10,474 nt of DNA from Anaerolineae bacterium (GTDB taxonomy: Bacteria; Chloroflexota; Anaerolineae; 4572-78; J111): NCBI GenBank assembly GCA_020433835.1, contig JAGRBY010000221.1:1-10474 (forward strand), in the 5' to 3' direction. The translations under genes were made by a program, and so were the position numbers. The notes under the pieces were generated by a model. It was not told the DNA's origin, did no database searches, and worked only from the letters and a program-made list of their open reading frames with translations. Position 1 is the first letter of the stretch; the number at the start of each line of letters is the position of its first letter. Below are positions 7,301 to 10,474 of the stretch, piece after piece.

Positions 7301-10300
7301 CGATTGCGCCGCTATGGCCGACAGATAACGCCTATCGAAAATCTATACCAGGGGAACATCCGAACCTCGACCCTCGAAGCAACCCGCCTGGTCGAAGGTG
7401 AGGTTGGAACAGCCTTTATGAAGATGGTTATTGATAACCGAGACCTACCGAAACTGGCCCAACTGTGGGCATCCGGCGTCGATATCGCCTGGTCGATGCT
7501 CTATCCGGGTCAAACACCCCGGCGGATCTCGCTACCCACCTACCCGTTTGCCCGAGAGCGGTATTGGATACCAGACACGGCGATGAAGACCGACGAACAT
7601 AGCGTACTCTACAGTACCCCCATCTGGCAACCGCGAGAATTGGCCGAGCCAATCGAAACATTAGAAACTCATCTGGCCGCGACTGGGTTGGTCATCATCG
7701 CCGGGATCGAGCAGTCTGTGGTTGAACCCCTCACTGCTACGTTTGAGCAAGCTCAAATTGTAGCGCTGCCAACTCCGGGGCCGGATACAGTCGAAAATGT
7801 CAGCATCTATCTCCATCAGGTTTGGGAGCATCTTCAGACAGTTCTACAAGATAATCCCAGCGCGCCCTGCCAGATTTTGATCGTGGCGCCGGAGACCGAT
7901 CAGGGCTATATCTATGCTCCTTTGGTCGGATTAATGAAAACAGCCTGCCTGGAACATCCCAACATCCAAGGCAAAATCATCACGATTTCCAACCTGGCTG
8001 CAATGCCTCCCAACAATCTTATCACGCTGCTCCGTCTTGAGGCCCAGCCCGATACGTTTCAGGCTATTGAAGTCCGATACGGCGACGGACGAGCGGTGAA
8101 ACAGTTGGTTGAGATGCCGCCGGCGCAGATCGGGCCGGAGCGAACGTGGCTCAGGCCAGGAGGCGTCTATTGGATCACCGGCGGCTTGGGAGCGTTAGGA
8201 CGAATTTTCGCTCGGTACTTGGTTGAACATGGTGAGGCGATCACGGTCATCTTAAGCGGCCGTTCCCCGCTGGGTAAAGCCGGACAGGAGACGTTGGACA
8301 AACTCAACGCGACAGGAGCCGCGACCGTCACTTACCTACAAGCCGATGTCAGCCAGATTGAGGATGTTGAGCGGGTTGTTGAAACCATCAAAGCACGCTA
8401 CGGGGCACTGAATGGGATTATTCACAGTGCGGGCCTGCTGAGGGATGCCTTTATCTTGAAGAAAGACTTAGCCGAGATCAATGCGGTTTTGGCTCCGAAA
8501 GTGGCCGGACTGGTGAATATCGACGCCGTGACCCACGAAGAAACGCTGGATTTTATGGTTCTGTTTTCCTCCATGGCCGGTGTACGGGGGAATATCGGGC
8601 AGGGTGATTATGCGGCGGCGAATGCGTTTCTGGATGCCTTTGCGGTACACCGGCAGCAGTTAGTGCAGGCCGGGAAACGTAGCGGTAAAACAGTGACAAT
8701 TAACTGGCCGCTGTGGCAAAGCGGCGGGATGCAGGTAGATGAACCGACTCTGAACCTGTTGCGGCAGCGGACAGGTCTTACCCCGTTAAAAACAGAGGAA
8801 GGCCTCCATGCCTTTGAACTGGTGTTGGCTACGGCCGAGAGCCAGTTTGTGGTCACCGCCGGCGAGACAACGATGTTAAGAGCTAAGTTGTTCTCTGATG
8901 GTCAGTCCGAAAATCGGCTCGATACAGCCAGGAATGTCTGGCCCGTGCAGTTGGAAAAAGTAGAGACCACACCGTTGCGGGAATCCGTTCTATCAGACTT
9001 AAGAAAAATGGTGTCGGAATTATTGAAGATCAAACCTCAAGATCTCTCAGAAGATGAGGGGCTGCATGATTATGGTTTTGACTCGGTCACCCTGACCGCG
9101 TTTAGCCATAGGCTCAACGAAATCTACGGGCTAGACTTGGCGCCCACCCTGTTTTTTCAATATAACACACTCAGCGCTTTGAGCCTCTATTTAGTGGAGC
9201 ATCACGCTGACAAGCTGGCGCACCATTATGGAAAGCATCAACCCGCCCCAATTGCTGACGCGACACCCCTCTCCCGAACGCTTCAAGGGCAGACCGGCGC
9301 TCAACCTTCTCCCAACAGCGGCTACAAGGAGGAACGCAAGGTAGAGCGCTTACCCAAAGTGAGACGGTTCGCTCATGAGTACCCGGAGGAAAGGGCTGCG
9401 GAAAAGGCCACTCCTCCCTATAACAACACCCCGATAGCTATCATCGGCATCAGCGGGATCATGCCCGGATCGCCGGATTTGGAGGCGTTCTGGCAAAACC
9501 TAATCACCGGCCAGGATCTCATTACTGAAATTCCGCCCGAACGGTGGGATTGGCGTGATTATTATGGCGATCCGGCCCAGGATCGAACCCAAACCCTTTC
9601 AAAATGGGGCGGTTTTATCCCTGATGTTGATAAATTTGATCCCCTCTTTTTCAAGATTTCCCCCAAAGAGGCGCAAATGATGGATCCCCAGCACCGCCTA
9701 TTTCTCCAGGCGGTCTGGCATTGTATTGAGGATGCGGGCTATCGCGCCTCTGACTGGTCGGGGCGACGGGTGGGCGTATATGCCGGCGTGCAGTTTCAGG
9801 AATACCTGGCGTTGGCCAATCGGGCCGGGGAAACGAATGCCCCCCTGGTCACCGGCAATTCCCATGCCATTTTGGCGAACCGCATTTCCTATTTGTTGAA
9901 CCTGAGAGGGCCGAGCGAAGCCATCGATACGGCCTGTTCCAGTTCGCTGGTGGCCATCCATCGGGCCGTCAGGTCGATCCGGAGCGGCGAGGTGGAGAGC
10001 GCCATTGCCGGGGGAGTAGCCCTGGTCTTATCGCCGCAGACGGTGGTTGATACCGGTCAGCTAGGCGTATTGTCGCCGGATGGGCGGTGCAAAACCTTTG
10101 ACCGACGGGCCAACGGCTTTGTCAAAGGCGAAGGAGTGGGTGTTGTTTTGCTCAAACCGTTGGCCCAGGCCCAGGCCGACGGCGATCATATCTATGGCGT
10201 GATCCGAGGCAGCGCCGAAAATCATGGCGGCAAAGCGGCCTCCTTAACGGCTCCTAACCCGGAGGCCCAGGCGGAACTCTTAGTGAGCGCCTATGAAGAT

Positions 10301-10474
10301 GCAGCCGTTGACATTGAAACGGTCGGCTATATTGAAGTCCACGGAACCGGCACCGAATTAGGCGATCCGGTCGAGGTCGAGGGCTTAAAGCAGGCATTTC
10401 AGACGCTGCGCAGCCGACAGGAGCAGGCCGTCGACAAACAGAACTATTGCGGCCTGGGAGCGGTCAAGACCAAT
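1328..10474 (+). CDS. Trans-AT polyketide synthase, two complete modules plus start of a third (3' partial)
   Basis: One frame runs from ATG 1328 to the last base without a stop (3049 residues seen). Domain order by residue: KS1 (11-434), AT-docking remnant (473-613), DH (634-904), KR1 (913-1334), ACP1 (1359-1431), KS2 (1485-1913), AT-docking remnant (1929-2080), KR2 (2092-2521), ACP2 (2552-2626), KS3 (2703-end, cut). After each complete KS the sequence passes straight from the KS-side adaptor to the post-AT LPTYPF motif, and no AT core with a GHSxG motif exists. The enzyme must therefore be loaded in trans by a separate malonyl-AT. No methyltransferase or enoylreductase is present. Module 1 (KS-DH-KR-ACP) should give an alpha,beta-double bond and module 2 (KS-KR-ACP) a beta-hydroxyl. 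Three heptanucleotide arrays lie in its linkers. Domain calls are secure; the product is inference. Confidence 0.97.
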   Translation, partial: MNSLPEEYGNAIAIIGMAGRFPGANSLEAFWQNLQAGVASTTFFSDEALIEMGVKPELLAHPDFVKAGAVLDNIEGFDAEFFGFNRREAALMDPQHRFFLECAWEAFENAGINPLTYPGPVGVYAGTSESSYERINLSAHVDPVDRAAQLQTFLGNDKDHLPIRVSYKLNLTGPSLSVQTACSTSLVAVHLAAQGLLNGECSLALAGGVSIRLPQAGYIYQKGLITSPDGYCRSFDAQGEGAIFGSGLGVVVLKRLDDALADGDRVEAIIRGSAINNDGARKVGYTAPSEEGQARVIAEALAVAEVEPESISYIEAHGTATPLGDPIEIAGLTRAFNTSKQQFCAIGSVKSNVGHLEVAAGIAGLIKTVLALKHKMLPPSLHFETANPQIDFATTPFYVNTALREWTSDGHPRRAGVSSFGMGGTNAHLVLEEAPSDLTLLIDDCRIETSSQDSEMPAEIDNLKSSIVNRQSLQLFTVSAKTEAALNRLVDRYEKHLTANPTLRIEDVCYTANTGRAHFDHRLSVVATSCAELREKLRQHREGLKPEGVWQGRASEPPPHLQQTQTDEPLTLHRLAERYVTGLDIDWAGLDANDAKRHKVVLPTYPFAQERCWISNNEQNNSSLIPHPSSFKLHPLVHQNISDLVEQRFRSVFNGEEFFLKDHQVQGQKVFAGAAYLEMARAAGEMAVRDKAITQLKDVVWARPIIVDDEPLETYISLYPDETGEIAFEVSRGEPPQRVVHSQGKITVEAVSSPEPLDISAIQARCPATLSGADCYPYFGVQGLVYGPAFQGLVQLSYSEREALAHLRLPSEVTDETYELHPSLLDAALQATIGLALSQRPKELHLPFALQSLTIHRTLPERAYAYVRYSDSIEPNGPLVKYDITLADEQGTVCVVFQGFTGRAMSTPSPNELFYSTPSWQVKPLTAGDDEIGEPQRVNTSLWVAGLKPPTIETIAATFAQAEVIALNPAEDVISLVQQGWSQLKILIEQQSRTIHQILVVVADTIAPYLCAPLAGLLKSARLEQPHIRGKVITIASLDEQRLLPLLRQEMKGDTLHEVEIRYDDSGTRAVKTLSEIEPAPQEKMAYLKPSGVYWITGGLGALGRIFARHYLEQGETITIILSGRSALDEIGRQHLAQLNDVGGKATYLQADISVRTDVDRTLHIIREKYGPLNGIVHCAGIINDSLIINKSEADLAAVLAPKVIGTLNLDAATRSEPLDFMVLFSSIAGVLGNVGQAGYAAANAFLDAFAQHRQTLVTEGWRQGRTLSLNWPLWAEGGLTVDDQTAAWLTHETGLAALDSQAGINAFEVALGLKHVSQIMVLAGDRPKIKAYLSSSADQVSDREAGKNLDIVEKFALTEAAAEYLKEILAGGLNLPADRVQAHALWETYGIDSVMALSLTRRLEQHFGELPKTLFFEYRSLAELSRYFVEAHTAHLQKLPGIAAESASPEKTTAPISTSAPRLVSQRQRWLSRPTADATLPPDEIAIIGLNGRYPMADNLAEFWENLKQGRDCITGVPPERWDHDHYYDQDKTKPGRSYSKWGGFMAGVDRFDPLFFNISPRDAERMDPQERLFLETAWATLEDAGYTRETLFRQLGRRVGVFVGVMWGEYQLYGQADVQTTSSYASIANRVSYYFDWQGPSLAVDTMCSSSLTSIHLACESIKRGECAVALAGGVNISIHPNKYLQLSQGQFASSDGRCRSFGEGGDGYVPGEGVGAVLLKPLAQAEVDGDQIYGVIKASCLNHGGRTHGYSVPNPTAQANLIGETLQKSGVSARTISYVEAHGTGTALGDPIEIRGLSQAFGSEHNAGPTCAIGSVKSNIGHLEAAAGIAGLTKVLLQMKHLQLAPSLHAETLNPHIDFAATPFKVQRDLTAWKRPVVEVDGTQREHPRRAGISSFGAGGANAHLVVEEYVDQGVGVRDQGSGGGPYLIVLSARNEERLRAYATRMLDFVEDSLDISLADMAYTLQVGREAMPARLALVVTDVEDLVERLRRYGRQITPIENLYQGNIRTSTLEATRLVEGEVGTAFMKMVIDNRDLPKLAQLWASGVDIAWSMLYPGQTPRRISLPTYPFARERYWIPDTAMKTDEHSVLYSTPIWQPRELAEPIETLETHLAATGLVIIAGIEQSVVEPLTATFEQAQIVALPTPGPDTVENVSIYLHQVWEHLQTVLQDNPSAPCQILIVAPETDQGYIYAPLVGLMKTACLEHPNIQGKIITISNLAAMPPNNLITLLRLEAQPDTFQAIEVRYGDGRAVKQLVEMPPAQIGPERTWLRPGGVYWITGGLGALGRIFARYLVEHGEAITVILSGRSPLGKAGQETLDKLNATGAATVTYLQADVSQIEDVERVVETIKARYGALNGIIHSAGLLRDAFILKKDLAEINAVLAPKVAGLVNIDAVTHEETLDFMVLFSSMAGVRGNIGQGDYAAANAFLDAFAVHRQQLVQAGKRSGKTVTINWPLWQSGGMQVDEPTLNLLRQRTGLTPLKTEEGLHAFELVLATAESQFVVTAGETTMLRAKLFSDGQSENRLDTARNVWPVQLEKVETTPLRESVLSDLRKMVSELLKIKPQDLSEDEGLHDYGFDSVTLTAFSHRLNEIYGLDLAPTLFFQYNTLSALSLYLVEHHADKLAHHYGKHQPAPIADATPLSRTLQGQTGAQPSPNSGYKEERKVERLPKVRRFAHEYPEERAAEKATPPYNNTPIAIIGISGIMPGSPDLEAFWQNLITGQDLITEIPPERWDWRDYYGDPAQDRTQTLSKWGGFIPDVDKFDPLFFKISPKEAQMMDPQHRLFLQAVWHCIEDAGYRASDWSGRRVGVYAGVQFQEYLALANRAGETNAPLVTGNSHAILANRISYLLNLRGPSEAIDTACSSSLVAIHRAVRSIRSGEVESAIAGGVALVLSPQTVVDTGQLGVLSPDGRCKTFDRRANGFVKGEGVGVVLLKPLAQAQADGDHIYGVIRGSAENHGGKAASLTAPNPEAQAELLVSAYEDAAVDIETVGYIEVHGTGTELGDPVEVEGLKQAFQTLRSRQEQAVDKQNYCGLGAVKTN
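1358..2629 (+). other. KS1, ketosynthase of the post-NRPS hybrid type
   Basis: Residues 11-434, starting AIAIIGMAGRFPG and ending FGMGGTNAHLVLEEA. The catalytic triad is complete: Cys182 in TACSTSL, His317 in HGTATPLGDP and His355 in SNVGHLE. It condenses the incoming acyl chain with malonyl-ACP. The sequence details (FFSDEAL, FGFNRREAALMDPQHR, INNDGARKVGYTAPS, FYVNTALREW) match ketosynthases that follow NRPS modules and differ clearly from KS2 and KS3. That fits its place directly after the PCP and suggests it accepts an azolyl or aminoacyl thioester. Only ten residues precede the domain, so no large N-terminal docking domain is present. Confidence 0.95.
2720..2743 (+). repeat. Heptanucleotide tandem array, unit TCGTCAA, 3.4 copies
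   Basis: Three perfect TCGTCAA copies plus TCG lie in the linker between KS1 and the AT-docking remnant. They encode SSIVNRQS (residues 465-472), so the unit is read in all three frames. A related element in the opposite orientation, GATTGATGATTG, lies upstream at 2650-2661. Confidence 0.85.
2744..3166 (+). other. KS1-associated adaptor / trans-AT docking region (AT core absent)
   Basis: Residues 473-613. The first half (LFTVSAKTEAALNRL ... VCYTANTGRAHFDHR) is the KS-to-AT adaptor known from all modular PKSs. The second half (LHRLAERYVTGLDIDWAGL ... LPTYPFAQERCW) is the post-AT linker. The roughly 300-residue AT that would lie between them in a cis-AT PKS is missing, leaving only a short Pro/Gln-rich join. 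In trans-AT systems this remnant is the flanking subdomain thought to help dock the free AT. Confidence 0.85.
3191..3218 (+). repeat. Heptanucleotide tandem array, unit TCATCCC, 4 copies
   Basis: Three perfect TCATCCC copies followed by TCATCCT lie between the post-AT motif LPTYPF and the DH domain. They encode SSLIPHPSS (residues 622-630). Read on the - strand the unit is GGGATGA. The array sits wholly in an interdomain linker. Confidence 0.88.
3227..4039 (+). other. DH, dehydratase domain of module 1
   Basis: Residues 634-904 (271 aa, normal length), starting HPLVHQN. The double hot-dog landmarks are present: catalytic His663 in DHQVQGQKVFAGAAYLE, YGPAF (Tyr786), and catalytic Asp826 with Gln830 in HPSLLDAALQ. 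It removes water from the beta-hydroxyacyl-ACP made by KR1. One oddity: the proline that ends the HxxxGxxxxP motif is alanine (Ala672). His and Asp are both kept, so activity is still likely. Double-bond-shifting DH-like domains are known to lose this proline, but they usually also change the Asp to Asn, which is not the case here. Confidence 0.92.
4064..5329 (+). other. KR1, ketoreductase of module 1 (B-type signature)
   Basis: Residues 913-1334: a structural subdomain from LFYSTPSWQ, then the catalytic Rossmann fold with TGGLGALG (1097-1104, NADPH binding). The catalytic set is Lys1203 (APKVIG), Ser1227 (FSSIAG), Tyr1240 and Asn1244 (YAAAN). It reduces the beta-keto group. Stereotype markers: the aspartate of the LDD region is kept (Asp1185 in IINDSL), and there is no tryptophan eight residues before the Tyr (Leu1232). 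This is the B-type pattern, predicting a D-hydroxyl that typically dehydrates to a trans double bond. The region before the Rossmann fold is the KR structural half, not a methyltransferase. Confidence 0.93.
5402..5620 (+). other. ACP1, acyl carrier protein of module 1
   Basis: Residues 1359-1431. The carrier motif YGIDSVMAL has phosphopantetheine site Ser1394 (codon 5507-5509), followed by LPKTLFFEYRSLAELSRYF, a style common in trans-AT carriers. The position six residues after the serine is not the tryptophan that marks carriers used for beta-branching, so ordinary processing is expected. It carries the predicted enoyl intermediate to KS2 across a 53-residue Ser/Pro/Arg-containing linker. 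Confidence 0.93.
5780..7066 (+). other. KS2, ketosynthase of module 2
   Basis: Residues 1485-1913, from EIAIIGLNGRYP to GAGGANAHLVVEEY. The triad is complete: Cys1650 in DTMCSSSL, His1785 in HGTGTALGDP and His1825 in SNIGHLE. ERWDHDHYY, YSKWGGFM and GRCRSFGEGGDGYVPGEG are typical of trans-AT ketosynthases. Met1649 next to the catalytic Cys replaces the alanine seen in KS1 and KS3. In trans-AT systems KS sequence tracks the beta-position of the incoming chain; here the upstream module predicts an alpha,beta-unsaturated chain. Confidence 0.95.
7070..7104 (+). repeat. Heptanucleotide tandem array, unit GATCAGG, 5 copies (2 degenerate)
   Basis: The units in order are GATCAGG, GGGTAGG, GGTCAGG, GATCAGG and GATCAGG. 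The array starts three bases after KS2 ends and fills the linker to the docking remnant. It encodes DQGVGVRDQGSG (residues 1915-1926), a Gly-rich flexible stretch. The two inner units differ by two and one bases from the consensus, so the array is older or less homogeneous than the other two. Confidence 0.85.
7112..7567 (+). other. KS2-associated adaptor / trans-AT docking region (AT core absent)
   Basis: Residues 1929-2080. It begins YLIVLSARNEERLRAY, continues MAYTLQVGREAMPARLALV, and ends LAQLWASGVDIAW ... ISLPTYPFARERYW. As in module 1, the adaptor and post-AT linker are kept without an AT between them. It leads straight into the KR structural subdomain, so module 2 has no DH. Confidence 0.85.
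7601..8890 (+). other. KR2, ketoreductase of module 2 (B-type-like)
   Basis: Residues 2092-2521: a structural half from VLYSTPIWQ, then TGGLGALG from Thr2284. The catalytic set is Lys2391 (APKVAG), Ser2415 (FSSMAG), Tyr2428 and Asn2432 (YAAAN). Asp2373 is kept in the LDD-equivalent stretch (GLLRDAF), and Arg2420 stands where A-type enzymes have tryptophan, so a D-configured hydroxyl is predicted. It is strongly similar to KR1: both share YSTPxWQ and an identical GVYWITGGLGALGRIFAR. With no DH in the module, the hydroxyl should remain unless a downstream module acts on it. Confidence 0.93.
8981..9205 (+). other. ACP2, acyl carrier protein of module 2
   Basis: Residues 2552-2626 with DYGFDSVTLTAFSHRLN; the phosphopantetheine site is Ser2586 (codon 9083-9085). 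LAPTLFFQYNTLSALSLYL follows. The residue six after the serine is Phe rather than the beta-branching Trp. It presents the predicted beta-hydroxyacyl chain to KS3 over a long, charged linker (residues 2627-2702). Confidence 0.92.
9434..10474 (+). other. KS3, ketosynthase of module 3 (cut by window end)
   Basis: Residues 2703-3049, from IAIIGISGIMPGSPDLEAFW to AVKTN. Cys2870 (DTACSSSL) and His3005 (VHGTGTELGDP) are present. The second His, expected in the NIGHLE motif directly after KTN, falls just outside, so it cannot be said whether this is a condensing KS or a non-elongating KS. ERWDWRDYYGD, ENHGGKAASLTAPNP and GFVKGEGVGVVLLKPL are typical of trans-AT ketosynthases, distinct from the post-NRPS type of KS1. 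Confidence 0.95.

Noticed and set aside
7567..7601. Missing DH in module 2 as a deletion or frameshift
   Set aside because: The frame is clean and the post-AT LPTYPF motif passes into the KR structural half with a normal short linker. KS-KR-ACP modules are ordinary in trans-AT systems.

Overview
The window is a segment of a bacterial natural-product assembly line: a hybrid nonribosomal peptide synthetase (NRPS) / trans-acyltransferase polyketide synthase (trans-AT PKS). Everything lies on the + strand in two very large co-directional genes, and both run off the window. G+C is a little over one half by eye. The organism cannot be named from this. The architecture and the heptanucleotide tandem repeats would fit a multicellular or filamentous natural-product producer such as Chloroflexota or Cyanobacteria, but the cyanobacterial HIP1 palindrome occurs only once, so I leave the phylum open.

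Layout. Positions 1-1311 are the 3' end of an NRPS gene. It holds a SagB/McbC-type FMN oxidase (Ox) domain, then the last part of an adenylation domain (motifs A9 and A10), a peptidyl carrier protein (PCP) and an Arg-rich C-terminal tail. The Ox domain is therefore inserted inside the adenylation domain, as in thiazole-forming modules of the epothilone type. After a 16-base gap with a good Shine-Dalgarno sequence, an ORF starts at 1328 and stays open to the last base (3049 codons, no stop). Its domain order is KS1 - AT-docking remnant - DH - KR1 - ACP1 - KS2 - AT-docking remnant - KR2 - ACP2 - KS3 (cut). There is no acyltransferase, methyltransferase or enoylreductase domain. The missing AT marks a trans-AT system that needs a separately encoded AT.

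How it works together (inference). The NRPS module probably makes a thiazoline/oxazoline and oxidises it to the azole. KS1, which resembles post-NRPS hybrid ketosynthases, takes the azolyl-PCP chain. Module 1 (KS-DH-KR) would give an azolyl-CH=CH-CO- thioester. Module 2 (KS-KR) would add a beta-hydroxy unit, probably D-configured, and KS3 would take the chain onward.

The most unusual sequence-level feature is three different in-frame heptanucleotide tandem arrays (units TCGTCAA, TCATCCC and GATCAGG). Each sits exactly in an interdomain linker of the PKS gene. No RNA genes, CRISPR arrays, insertion sequences or terminators were seen, and no gene-free stretch exceeds 300 bases.
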